Shown piece by piece: positions 54,256 to 64,000 of a stretch of DNA of 64,000 bases; within the stretch, counting starts at the first letter, position 1, and each line of letters begins with the position of its first letter. This DNA is from Bisporella sp. PMI_857. Its lineage: Eukaryota > Ascomycota > Leotiomycetes > Helotiales > Helotiaceae. The stretch lies in assembly GCA_021307315.1 (NCBI GenBank), contig JAJSPD010000022.1, positions 124,001-188,000 on the forward strand. Direction: 5' to 3'. The notes beneath the pieces are model-generated. The model made no database searches, was not told the DNA's origin, and saw only the letters and a program-made list of their open reading frames with translations. Made by a program: the position numbers and the translations under genes.

Positions 54256-54435
54256 TGGACCCGAGAACAAAATCACAAGAGCCAGAATCTACCTACCCCC
54301 ACCACAAGCCGCCTTATCAATTCCCTTAGGATCTCATACAGATAATTTTTCAGGGACATCACCTTTAGGCTCTAAGAGAAAACATCCAGTCGTAGATGAT
54401 GGCAGCGATACAGTCCTCCCCGCAGTCGGCCATTA
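54256..54435 (+). other. Short coding-like open stretch, unidentified
   Basis: About 60 codons without stop read TRARIYLPPPQAALSIPLGS then SPLGSKRKHPVVDDGSDTVL and end at TAA 54433. No ATG and no family recognised; possibly an exon or relic. Confidence 0.25.
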
Positions 54436-54729
54436 AGATATCCGACTTCAACAACACAAAAGCACAGGTGAGAGAAGTCTCGAAATAAGTCGAGCTGCAC
54501 TCGCTCACCCACCGAAGGTGGGAATTTGTGATGCGAATAAATGACTGAATTACGTTGAGCAGCTTTTTAACTCACCAGAATTCAGGATCGGGCAAAAGAG
54601 TACACCGTACTTGACTGTGTCCTTCAAGCGAAACTTATATCTTGCTTTTTAGAAGTTATAGTCGACACATCTACTAATTCTGCATTGTGTATACACGGCT
54701 GCAATTTATTATACTAATTTTTCTTCTTT

Positions 54730-55055
54730 TTAAATATTTACAAGTTCCCAGATGATTCCATCAGATAACTTATTTCCAGTCTTCCCGAGCTTCTGCGGCC
54801 CTTTTTCTACATTAATCGCTATGGGCCGGAGCGTCCACCAGACCACCATCTGCATGATATAACCTCCCTTTGGCACCGAAGTGATAGAAAAATGCCTCCA
54901 TCCATCATGCTGTTCTGCCGAGCACTTCAGTCTCCCGTTCCAATCGTGACACAGAAACTTATTCGAAATGCGATTCCGGAAACCGAGCCAGCCTTCGGTT
55001 TCCACATATGCCCAGTGGATGGAGCCACGGCCGCCTGGCGGGGCCAGTACAACCT
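54730..55055 (-). pseudogene. Beta-trefoil/fascin-like C-terminal fragment
   Basis: Reads GSIHWAYVETEGWLGFRNRI, KFLCHDWNGRLKCSAEQHDG, HFSITSVPKGGYIMQMVVWW and KLGKTGNKLSDGIIWELVNI-stop. This is the C-terminal pattern (x-G-W-L-G-F-x-N; G-x-L-x-C-x-A) of a common uncharacterised fungal family with a ricin/fascin-like look. The frame meets a TAG upstream and no N-terminus is visible, so a truncated copy. Confidence 0.5.
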
Positions 55056-55064
55056 ACCCGTCAA

Positions 55065-55430
55065 GCAACGTAGCCCCCCCTCAAGATGTTCCATGGGTAG
55101 AAATCTGCTATTACTAAATAGTAGATCCACTTCCCTGATATACCGTTCCTACTTGTCCCTATTGAACTGGCTTCTTAACCTATAAGGCTAATGCCCTTCT
55201 ATAATAATATAGAAAATAGAGCCTAAGCTGAAAATATCAGTTTGCTCTATTGACACCTATGGTTTTTAAGGATCAAAAAAGCCAGCATTAGGTAAATGCC
55301 TACTATTTAGGTTCCTATAAATAGAGCCGTCAAAATCACAGAGACGGACTGACTTCGATCCCCCTGTAGTCGCATAGCGAAGAAAGTTATCAGGATGGAG
55401 GTCAGAATGATGTATCTGTATGTCACACGC
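55065..55430 (-). pseudogene. Protein-kinase domain relic
   Basis: CDIQIHHSDLHPDNFLRYAT is a catalytic loop (HSDLHPDN), SKSVRLCDFDGSIY the DFG region (DFDG), and QTDIFSLGSIFYIIIEGH-stop-PY the alpha-F segment. VDLLFSNSRFLPMEHLEGG follows. Stops replace Trp (GHWPY to GH-stop-PY) and two more lie after DP and KP. Dead. Confidence 0.65.
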
Positions 55431-56033
55431 GTTTCCCTGGCTCTTCGGTGCGCTGCTTCCCTGGCTTTGTCATTTAGTTGGTGATGACGCTTGGCGCGGA
55501 CGGTCGAGCAAAGCGCCAGTCATTGCGGCTTGCCTGGTTTCGCTACGTATTTACCTCTCACCCCTTCAATTTCTTCTCTATTTCTCCGCGAGTTCCCCGC
55601 CAATAACTGGCAAACATATTAACCGAGGATTGCCGTGTCTAGCAAACCACCCTACTTCAACACCCACAGGTCCTGCAGTACCTCGGCCAAATGGAAGACG
55701 ATAGATTGTTCTGATCCGTCCGATTGCGCTGGCAAGAACAATCTTCGTCTAGTGGGTGACGGCCCAAATGTTGCCAGCCACAATACTTCACTGTATCACA
55801 TCGCAAAACAAAAATCGCGTCGCACAGCGCGCATTGATGCGAGTGGAACTCTATCCAAATGATATAACTATTTTAAGGGAAATATCTATCCGATGGACAG
55901 CCTACGATGTTATCCTCTCATGAGAATAATGTCCTTGCTTGGCATACCGAGCCTGAGTCAAGCCACGAGCATGACACAAGCCACGGCTTAGGCGATCGGC
56001 CACGGCCTAGCTGTACGGCAGACAGCCCCGAGA
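55431..56033. other. Intergenic, nothing recognised
   Basis: Short frames only; a CCACGGC/CCACGAGC-rich patch lies near 55960-56005. Confidence 0.4.
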
Positions 56034-57092
56034 TCATTCAGCATCGCGCTTCATAGCCTCCTGAATCCAACCCGACCTCTCCCTCCCAATCTTCTTCAGT
56101 TCTTCATCCGACAGCTCGTTGAGCTGAAGGTAAATATGAGGATTCGGCACGTTGCGACCCTTCTCGAACCCAGGACGTGCGAGGAGCCTGTACATCCACT
56201 CCTTAACGTGAGGGAACTCATCAATTTGGGATAGACCACTATATTCTGCAGCGCGCTTTAATTTAGTCCCTTTTGCATATACACCCATCGAGCGTTTTTA
56301 ATTTTTTTTTTTAGGGGGGGGGGAAGACCTACTGTACGCGGTGGTCCATGGCCAAATAGCAATGTCGGCGATGGTGGGATGATCACCTACGAGGTATCCG
56401 GAGGGATTCTTGGCGAGTGCCTTGTCCATGGTGCGATAGAGGCGGCGTGTTTCGTTGACGTAGCGCTTCAAGGCGTATGGATAGTCGCCGAAAGCGGACA
56501 CTGCGTGATTCAACCCGGGTCAGTGAACGCTTTTTCACTTCCTATTGCCGTAGCACAGCTAGAACATACTCTCAAAGTGGTTTGCCTGGCCTTGCATAGG
56601 GCCGATGCCGCCCACCTGCCAAAAGAGCTTTCAATGTCCCTGTTAGAAATGCCCTTCTTCAAATGAGGCATGGAAATTTCGCCAATTTACCCAGCTTGTC
56701 ATCTCCCAGTGCTCTTTGGTCCCACGAGGATACGAGATCTTGTGGTCCCCATCATACCGGTCCACAAGATACTGCAAGATGGCACCGCTTTCCCAGATTT
56801 TGAGCTGCTGGCCGTTCTCGTCCGTGTCGACGATGGCTGGGATGCGACCGTTAGGGTTGATGTCGAGGTACCACTGCTCTTTCTGCTCATGTTCAAAAAG
56901 CTTGATTGGACGTACCTACATGCGGAACTATGTCAGGGACTTCTGTTCCTTTTTGTTTCTAAAGGGGGATCTGGAGCGGTGGTGGGATTGTACGTTGTAC
57001 TTCAAGCCCAATTCCTCGAGGGCAATGGAGATCTTGAGAGGATTGGGAGTGCCCTCGCAGTAGAGCGTAATATTGTGCTTCTCTGTGCTCAT
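56034..57092 (-). CDS. Ure2p-type glutathione S-transferase, five exons
   Basis: Exons 57092-56994, 56915-56691, 56615-56570, 56500-56333 and 56245-56034 join to 249 residues, the usual length. N-terminal fold: ITLYCEGTPNPLKISIALEE, then FLDINPNGRIP-type text (WYLDINPNGRIPAIVD) and WESGAILQYLVDRYD, the glutathione-binding ESxAI motif. C-terminal part: GPMQGQANHFE, ALKRYVNETRRLYRTMD, YLVGDHPTIADIAIWPW and the FPHVKEWMYRLLARPGF end. The fourth intron carries a run of 10 C and 11 A on the coding strand. Likely cytosolic redox/detoxification enzyme. Exon joins are by consensus and phase; the first intron donor (gtacaa) is the weakest. Confidence 0.85.
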
Positions 57093-58564
57093 GGTGGGCG
57101 AAGGTGAGTAGGCCGTTGGCGTAATATATAGGACGGAGTTAAAGCTGTGTAGCGTTCAAGTCGTGCAGGAGAAAGCTAATAGTGAGATCGTAGGTCGTGC
57201 TGAATCTGCTTTTCACGTTTTGACCCTTTTTATTCACGGCGGTTCTTGACCCGTATTTATACGCATTGGATCCCTAATGATTATGATTAGCTCGCAAGCT
57301 GAAAAATCGTGCGGACCGTACATAGGTGACAGTCCATTCTGCCCTGGACCGAGGAATGAAGCGATTGCAAAGTCTCTCGGTTTCGACGTTGCCTCAACAG
57401 GATCATGGTATCACCAAAGCAGCTTAGGCAAACGGTCTCCTTTTGCATGTTTCATCCACTTTGTGCTAATCGGAGGGGGTTACAGTTGGGCCAGGCTAGA
57501 AAAAACTTGGCCTAGGCCAGAAATCGTAGCTTTAAGAGCTCAACCAGACTAGAAATCTCACCCCGGCATGTGCCAAGCATAAAATAAGCCACGTTGAGAA
57601 AGCGTGCTTCGTGTTTTTATAGCGACGCGTACAATATAACTTTTGAACTTTGAAATGAAGCGTTACAACTTCGTACTTTTGCGTTGCTTAATTGATTCGA
57701 CTATTAAAACTACTGCAAGTAAATTTGTAATTAAATAAATAAATAAGCTTAGTGTAAGTGGAAGTTTTTATGGAATATATGCTGAAAATATGCAACTGTT
57801 TTGCTTATTATAATAGTTTTTCGATAGTAAAAATAAATGCTAGGATATGCTTTGCATATGCTTACAATATAATTCTAACTACATTTGGTCTTTCGCTTAA
57901 GTTCACCCAGGTTTCAAATGGTTGCACAAAGAGTTGAGCCAGGCTTGAGCGTTCCTTGGCGATTTGCCAAGGAATTTTCTAGCCTGGCCCAACTGGAACC
58001 CGGCCTCAAGTCGCCGAAAAAGGTTAATGGTATATCGGAAATGGCAAGGATTGTCACACGACTTGTTAAGTGTATCAGAAATCATAGATAGTGCAGGAGC
58101 AACGATGGTGGCTAGTGACGGGCAGGAGATTATTGGCATGATTATCAATCATCTTTTTCGCTCTGCTTGCGCTGTTGATTTGAAATCATTCGTGGATACC
58201 TGCGGGAAGCCGACCGGTTTTCCTTGGTTGACCCATAGACAGGCCGCCACCAATCAGTCGACTCCCATCGTGTCAAAAAACACGCAAAGATGTCACGTAG
58301 TCTTGGACATATGATTCGCTAAAATTCGTTATTAACAGTTGTGATTCGTTTCCTGGCATGGCGTATTTCTTGATTCTCTCGTGACAATGATTAATATATC
58401 GATACTTAGCAAGTCCAGCCTTCAGCCACTGTAAACCGTTTCCTGGGCCAATTCTTCATACGGTTGCTAGGGGAATTCTGTCGTCCAACGAACGCCCTTC
58501 AATCCGACGTCACAAGTAATCTGTTCTCTATCTATCGCTACTTACGTCTTGACAACAATCAATA
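57093..58564. other. Intergenic, AT-rich
   Basis: 1.47 kb with only short frames; 57700-57890 is very AT-rich. Nothing recognised. Confidence 0.4.
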
Positions 58565-60380
58565 ATGGAGGGGCCCGCAAAGAAGAGACGCCTCCTCTTC
58601 TTACATGCCGATACTCGTAATCCTACTACTCAACGTCGCACCCGCAGCAAGTCGCTCGACTCCAAGGTCCGTCGCCATCTCATGGTCGACATTGGCATGT
58701 CCCGAAGAAAGCCATCGAAAGCACCTCAATTCGTCACCTTCGTATGGTCCCTGGCAGAAACGTCAGGCGCGCTGTCGAGTACTGGCCAAGGTGAGCATTC
58801 GACGAGTCGAGATGTCGACCACTTGCAAGTTCCTGTGAAGGATTTGGTCGTACCAGAGACTGCTGCGCAATATACTGCACTATATACTGCGATGCCGCCC
58901 ATCTTAAATGCATTATCCGTCTTTGAGAAGGAATGGGGAGAGGATTGGTTTTCAGCTTATGGATTCACCTTAATCATGGTCGCAGGAAGGAACGCAATGG
59001 GCTCCAGTAAGGATACCCAAGTCCTCCATCGACTTCAATTCTCACCACTATTGCTAACATACTAGGACGCAGCTTGCTCGACAAACACCTTCTGGTTCCC
59101 TTTCGCCTTCAGAAAATCCGCATTCCTTCATCACTACCAACAAATCTTCACTTCACCTAACGTCCTTATCCCACTATACCGCAGATCCGCCAGAGAGCTG
59201 CGATCCTTGGCGTTGGAGCGCTCTTTAAAAACCATTCAGTGCGTCGAGTCCAGGCTTTCCAGCTCTGATGCAAGCAACGCGACGTCTGATAGTGTACTCC
59301 ATGCGGTGCTGGCACTGGTTTGCTACAATGTAAGCTCTACCTTAGGAGCCGTGGCGCTTAAAGCAAATGAGAAGAACCATGCAGCTGAAGTTTTGAGATC
59401 AGTTCACCAGTCTGGACTTTGATCAGGCGATGATCCATGTGAAGGGCATGTGGATAGTGGTTGCGGCAAGAGGTGGCATCTCTACCTTGGAGGCCAACCA
59501 GGACCTGATGCTCATGATTTCATGGTATGGCTCAGCGACATCAATAGCCTATGCAATTGCTGGGGATTTGCTACAGACACTAACAAATCACTTTAGGGTG
59601 GACATTACTGCAGCATTGCTCCACGACACCAAACCACTATTTCCATTATCCGCTCCCATGGCCAGCCCCAGCGTATTCCGTGACTCAGGCCTAGAAACGC
59701 TGCCCGCCCCGCTACTCAGCGTCATCAACGACGAAAGCACACAGAATACGCGATTTATGAACGTCATATCTAGTATTGGTGACCTGAACGCGCAGAATAC
59801 GCGTTTCATGAACGTCATGTCCTGTATAGGTGATCTGAACGCGCTCGCTGCACTTGTTCGATTCGAGCTGGCGACCAAAGGTAACGCCATCTGGGATGAT
59901 GAAGAGCAAATGGGTTTCCTCGTGAATCCAGTCACTCACCAGTTGCTGGATCAACCATTAAGATCCAAGCCAGTAACGCGTTGGGATATTATTTCGGAGG
60001 CGCTTCGGCTCGGCGCTATGATCTGGATCATATGGGTGAAGCGAAGGTGTCGCTCCTATCCCGGAACTGCTGAAGCACGTATCTCAACGTTGCTTAAGGT
60101 GCTATCGAGCAAATCTAATGCGGAACATGTCTGGAACAGTCCCGACCTACGCCTCGTCCGCCTTTGGCTTCTCGTTCTCTGCAGCATCAGTGAACCTAGT
60201 GATAAAGATCTCGCGACCTCGATGGAAATGATAGCCAGCGAGATGAAAGAGCCGAGGTCGGTGTTGTGGGTTGAAATCATGGCAGGTATCCGCCAGATGC
60301 CCTGGGTCGACATTTTTGAGCCTCCGTGTGTCAAGCTCGGGCAGCGGCTCCTGAAGGATTACTTGGGGGCACCAATTTGA
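58565..60380 (+). CDS. Fungal-specific transcription-factor-like protein without zinc cluster, four exons
   Basis: Exons 58565-59006, 59073-59329, 59403-59524 and 59597-60380 join to 534 residues. The start is basic (MEGPAKKRRLLFLHADTR), followed by RRKPSKAPQFVTFVW, TFWFPFAFRKSAFLHHYQ and SARELRSLALERSLKTIQ. Later blocks are MIHVKGMWIVVAARGG and WDIISEALRLGAMIWIIWVK. This is the fungal_trans_2-like helical region of C6 regulators, but no Cys6 cluster is present, so it may be a regulator lacking its DNA-binding domain. The third intron (72 bp) is in frame. Exon 4 carries a 17-residue tandem duplication (QNTRFMNV-x-S-x-IGDLNA twice). Confidence 0.75.
59745..59848 (+). repeat. In-frame 51-bp tandem duplication inside the gene
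   Basis: CAGAATACGCG-T-TTATGAACGTCAT is followed 51 bp later by a near copy. Encoded units QNTRFMNVISSIGDLNA and QNTRFMNVMSCIGDLNA differ at two residues. Confidence 0.8.
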
Positions 60381-60527
60381 ACTACTCTGTCAGTGCGCTG
60401 CCCACCATGCTCCGGGACTATTGTAAACGCGAGAGAATGACCACGCAATTGGGATTTATGTACCCGATCGTATCTGTTGGGAGTATGAAACAGTATCTAA
60501 GTCGGCAGCACATTTTACAACTATTCC

Positions 60528-61731
60528 TCAAAGTAATTTTGTCATGTCTGCTTGCTCCCGAAGCTGTGTCTCTAGAGAAGCTTGTTTACCACAAAATTGA
60601 TGGACTTTTTCTTCAGCAATTGCTTTCTGTTTGCATTCTGCGTCTACTTTCCTCGTCACCTCCTCAATCTGCTTACAGAGCCTCACATTTTCTTCTCGGA
60701 GCTGGTCAATGATAGCGCTGAAGCAGAGTTCTGGATTGGATACCTAGTGCAACTATGAATTAGCCTTTCAATAAAAGTCATATTATCTACTTACCGGCAT
60801 TATGCGGTCCAGGGTCGCTCCTTTCCCACGTGCTAGTACAGCCTCAAATGATTCCCCAACCTCGCTGCATAGAAGACGGAAGGTACCAACAGAATGGTCA
60901 CTTAGACTTTTGGCGAATACTTTAGAGAATACCTTAGAGAATATTTCCTCTTTACCTTGCACAGGTAGCCACGAGTAAACGTCGGTCGCTCGAGCTGTAA
61001 GACGAACTTCAGAAGGCTCTATCTTGATCCCTAGCCTGCTATCTGCCCATTGCTAAGAAGAGAGCGAGGCCAGGCTTACTGATATGTTGGGCGAGTTCCC
61101 TACGACACTCATCTCGCCTTTGACGTCGTTCCGCATTACTATGCCGAGTGGGCCCCATCTTGAGCGCAATTGGCTGAATATGGGATTCGATAGCTCTTTT
61201 GCATCTGGTTGACCATGATGTCTTATTTTAAAGGCAATGGAGCCATTTGGACTGGCCTTCTTCAAGCTTATGCATCTTGCCTCCTGTTCCGGGGACCTAG
61301 GTCCCCTGCTGGTGTGTCAGGTGCCAGGATGTCATGTGCTAAAGGGGCAAGGAGCGGCTCAGTAAGAGCCATGATGCTGGGCATGTATGGGCACGTGGGG
61401 AGCCGCCAGGGGTACGGAGGGTATAAGTAGGGGACTCGGGACGTAGTAGAGAGGGTAAAGATTAGTCTTGTATCAGAATTGCAGTTGACTTGTGCCACAC
61501 TACTCCAGCACCTTACATGGTGCCACCCTTCTGGATAGGCATCGTCACCTTAGCATTTCCAGCTGACCAATAGCCATAGAACTGGAAGCAAACACTCCCT
61601 CCCATAAGGTTAAGTATTATTTTCGCCATCAAGTCACTGGCCATCAGCCCAGGAACGGGACAAAGCACTGGTGTCAACCAACGTCGAATGCCCGAGGCCT
61701 GGATCGGGGCGAGGGTTACGCCAAGCACTTA
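60528..61731 (-). pseudogene. Unidentified gene split by a solo LTR
   Basis: The minus strand is coding-like on both sides of the LTR at 61315-61517. Before it: LMGGSVCFQFYGYWSAGNAK then VTMPIQKGG. If the LTR and one TSD are removed the frame runs on through GPRSPEQEARCISLKKASPN, RHHGQPDAKELSNPIFSQLR and SRWGPLGIVMRNDVKGEMSV up to TAG at 61053. Beyond that stop (CAG to TAG by comparison with flow) the same frame continues: QWADSRLGIKIEPSEVRLTA, VYSWLPVQGKEE, FRLLCSEVGESFEAVLARGK. A 51-bp intron (60744-60794) leads to a coiled-coil-like end (IIDQLREENVRLCKQIEEV) with TGA at 60528. I do not recognise the family. The insertion plus internal stop mark it as dead. Confidence 0.6.
61315..61517 (+). 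mobile_element. Solo LTR with 5-bp target duplication TGGTG
   Basis: 203 bp from TGTCAGGTGCC to GCACCTTACA, with GGGTATAAGTAGGGG as a TATA box. The bases before (61310-61314) and after (61518-61522) are both TGGTG. Copia/gypsy-like LTR left by LTR-LTR recombination. Confidence 0.88.
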
Positions 61732-61914
61732 GCCCAGGCTGATCACCCTGCTCACCCGCTTGCTCACCCTCTGCTCAGGTTAAAGCGGCGGCCACTGCTC
61801 AGGCCCAGCACCAGATACGGATTTGGACTGCCAGAATTTTCGGGGGTGACTATTCAGGTAGGTGTGTTCAAGCGAGTTGCTACTGATGCTACCAGTTCCT
61901 TGCTAGGAAGATGT
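61732..61914. other. Short non-coding spacer
   Basis: GCTCACCC occurs three times near 61750-61775; otherwise nothing. Confidence 0.3.
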
Positions 61915-62270
61915 TCGACGTTTATGAAACCTTCACTACAACCCTTGCTGACTTGGAGTCGAGCTTTGTCACCCACCACTAAGCATCCAGCCTAAGGCAA
62001 TCAATCACCTCCCAGAAGAGAATGCGTTTGCCGCTGCCGTATTTCATAGACTGAAAACATCCAAATAGGAGAAGCAAGCGATCGCAAGTAAATATCCTGG
62101 CACTGGGTGGAATTCATGGTTTCCTGACTTGCTTTGCGTTTCAACAGCACAAATTCTCTGGGATGTCCCACATGCCTGTGTATCTATCTGTCGTTGCCTT
62201 CTTAAACTTACTGGTAATAGGGGCGCAGGATTTGAGTCCAAATATGCCATCATCTTATCTGCGAGGTAGT
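61915..62270 (+). pseudogene. Unidentified coding relic
   Basis: One frame starts MFDVYETFTTTLADLESSFV and stops; a second takes over with IQPKAINHLPEENAFAAAVF, HRLKTSK-stop-EKQAIASKY, PGTGWNSWFPDLLCVSTAQI and VSICRCLLKLTGN. A single stop looks like CAG to TAG. The text is clearly protein-like but the family is unknown to me. Confidence 0.45.
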
Positions 62271-62526
62271 TACATTTGTTGGCAGCGGAATAGAAGGCGG
62301 GTATGCCCTTAATAAGTACAAAAGACTACTCATTGAAGTTGGTAAGTGATGAATTCATTGCTGCTTCCCTTGCACCGAGAATATTACGAAGACTAACTCT
62401 ATTGTATAGCAACAAAGCGCATGCGCGATTCCGCCTCCAGAAATCTAATTCGAAGCGAATAAAAGAGCAATAACTCCCTACTCCCGTTGCCACAATATAT
62501 GAAAGTCGTCCCCTAAAAATTGCACT
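62271..62526. other. Spacer, nothing recognised
   Basis: No coding or repeat signal seen. Confidence 0.3.
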
Positions 62527-63545
62527 TTAGTACATCCGCGCTACTGGTGCACTCCATGTTTTTGGCGGTATGATCCTCCGTGCCGATTCTGGCACTGGCA
62601 TTTGCTCTGGCTCTGGTTCTGGCTGGTCTGCCTCTGGAGCAATATTCTTACGCTTCCGAGCACGTTTTCTAGTACTCTTTATGGCCTCTTTCGTAGCACG
62701 CGCCACTTTCGGCTCTGGCTCTAGCTCCGGCTCACCTTCATCTAGAGCAGCACTCTTACGCTTCCGGCCGCGTTTTCGCTTGCCTTTGGCGCCGCCTTTC
62801 GCAGCATGCGCTGCTCGTGCCACCTCGATGTCCTCAAAGCTCATTACCTTCGTCTTTCCGAGTACAACTGACTTGGTCGATCGTCGAACTTTGGCTTCAT
62901 TGTTCATTTTCGTCAAGGATTGATTTTTTTCATCGAGAAGGGCACAATAAGCAATAGATCTTTGGCCAGCACTGGCAAGCTTCTGCAAACGCCTCTGTAG
63001 CCGTGGTATGCTTGTTTCGTTCAGTGTATGGATATCCTGTTTTATCAGGTTATACAGTGGCATAAAAGCATCTGCTGTTACTGGCGCCACAGGCGTTTGT
63101 GATATTTCGTCTTGCTGATATAAACCCACATTTATCTCACCGGCCTCGAAACAATTGATTGAACGGGGGGCTTCGGTATCTTCCTAGGTACTCTGTCTAG
63201 GTTAAGCGGAAACAACCCACTTGCAGCCTACGCAGCAGTGATATTCCTCTTCGTGAACGCCTAGTCCTTTGCAGGGCTATGCAGTAGGGCGAAATGTCCT
63301 TTACGGACTGCGTTTACACCTCTTTGGAATAGTCGTTCAACTTTGTCGTGATGGACGGCCTTCAAAAGTGCAAAGACTCCAACATCACAAGGCTGGAGCT
63401 TATGGGAGGTATGAGAGGGCAGGCGATATAAGGTAATATTGTTTTCAAAACAAAACTCTAGGATTCCAAGGGTCTCGTACGTCCCAAAGCCGTCACATAT
63501 CAGCACGCGCAGCTTCTGGTTAGCCTGTTCTCCAGCATAGCAGCT
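62527..63545 (-). pseudogene. pogo/Fot1-type transposase, C-terminal half, decayed
   Basis: From 63506 the minus strand reads LICDGFGTYETLGILEFCFE and LYRLPSHTSHKLQPCDVGVF, the last third of the DDE domain (second D as LICDGF, the SHKLQPCDVGVF motif). After a stop comes KRNITAA-stop-AASGLFPLN (TGG to TAG), then after a frameshift the 200-codon tail: LQRRLQKLASAGQ, KVRRSTKSVVLGKTKVMSFE and a basic KGKRKRGRKRKSAAL end. Same family as the N-terminal fragment at 4154. The 5' part is missing. Confidence 0.85.
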
Positions 63546-63714
63546 GACTTAGCTGCTGGATCCGAGAATGGGAAAATTGAATTGATTGAACTAAGGTAAG
63601 AATAGTAATCGGGCCGGTCACGTGTTTTAATATGACAATCGTGACGGTTTTTATACATGACTAAACGCTCCATCTCGGTGTTTAGTGCTCAGGACACGAA
63701 GAACCTCTTGGTGG

Positions 63715-64000
63715 CTAATGAAAACCCTGTTCCCTTCTAGCATTTATCCACTCTTGAGCACCACTCTGTCGATCAGCAGGCTGCTCAATTGGGAGCTTCT
63801 GGTCATCTTGCGTGTGAGGACGGTTTAGGCTCACTGCTGAGTCACTAGGTTGAAGGCTGGAGATGACGGATTGTGCCATGGACGCTATGGCGTAGCCATG
63901 GAGTTCTTTGTCTTCTCGGGCATCCTCCTTTTCGAGGCGGAAGCGCTCATCCCTTGACATGTTTGATCGTCGAAGACTACGGATCTCATTGGTGATATAG
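63715..64000 (-). CDS. Partial unidentified ORF running off the right edge
   Basis: The frame is open from the right edge (ITNEIRSLRRSNMSRDERFR) to TGA/TAG near 63715-63740. An ATG lies at 63960. The text EKEDAREDKELHGYAIASMA and QSVISSLQPSDSAVSLN looks like a helical, charged protein C-terminus. No family recognised; it may be an exon or end of an element. Confidence 0.3.
   Translation of the reverse strand, partial: YITNEIRSLRRSNMSRDERFRLEKEDAREDKELHGYAIASMAQSVISSLQPSDSAVSLNRPHTQDDQKLPIEQPADRQSGAQEWINARREQGFH

Noticed and set aside
1..64000. tRNA, rRNA and CRISPR
   Set aside because: No cloverleaf-compatible A/B boxes, rRNA segments or regularly spaced direct repeats were seen by eye; a tRNA scan would be decisive.

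Overview
This window is nuclear DNA of a filamentous ascomycete (Pezizomycotina). The evidence is many short GT-AG introns of about 47-75 bp and fungus-specific families: HET, a STAND N-terminal domain with ankyrins, bZIP/DUF3425 and C2H2 plus fungal_trans regulators, an OPT transporter, and Ure2p-type GST. There are also decayed pogo/Fot1, Tc1-mariner, Tad-type LINE and LTR elements. A leotiomycete is my best guess from the family mix, but this is inference. I saw no tRNA, rRNA or CRISPR. Exon boundaries were joined by hand from splice signals and reading phase.

Layout. 0-5.3 kb: end of an ankyrin gene with near-identical repeats, a HET relic, two opposed LTRs and a pogo transposase fragment. 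5.6-10.5 kb: an aromatic-ring FAD monooxygenase divergent from a C2H2 regulator. 13.2-19.4 kb: an SDR and an alpha/beta hydrolase transcribed divergently, then a Baeyer-Villiger monooxygenase; together these could oxidise a ketone, hydrolyse the ester and oxidise the alcohol. 21.4-28.6 kb: an intact STAND-N/ankyrin gene followed by a decay zone (unknown relic, OPT transporter relic, esterase-NB-ARC relic). 29-40.7 kb: two bZIP/DUF3425 regulators, a four-TM protein, an SDR, two GST/NTF2-like small proteins and several MITEs and relics. Inverted repeats and a shared ~30-bp promoter motif occur here.

42.5-52.3 kb is an accessory island that looks like fungal self/non-self or immune signalling: a kinase gene, a DUF2235 alpha/beta-hydrolase gene, and what I read as one long kinase-HET gene. 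The kinase and HET parts are joined by six consecutive 3-nt microexons (N-E-Y-R-F-T), separated by seven well-formed introns, all in phase 0. This is the most remarkable item in the window.

53-64 kb: a truncated LINE, kinase and beta-trefoil-like relics, a five-exon Ure2p-type GST, a fungal transcription-factor-like gene with an in-frame tandem duplication, a gene split by a solo LTR with a perfect 5-bp TSD, and a pogo transposase C-terminal relic. An open frame runs off the right edge. Many relics carry TGG-to-TAG/TGA or CAG-to-TAG type stops, as RIP-like C-to-T mutation would give.
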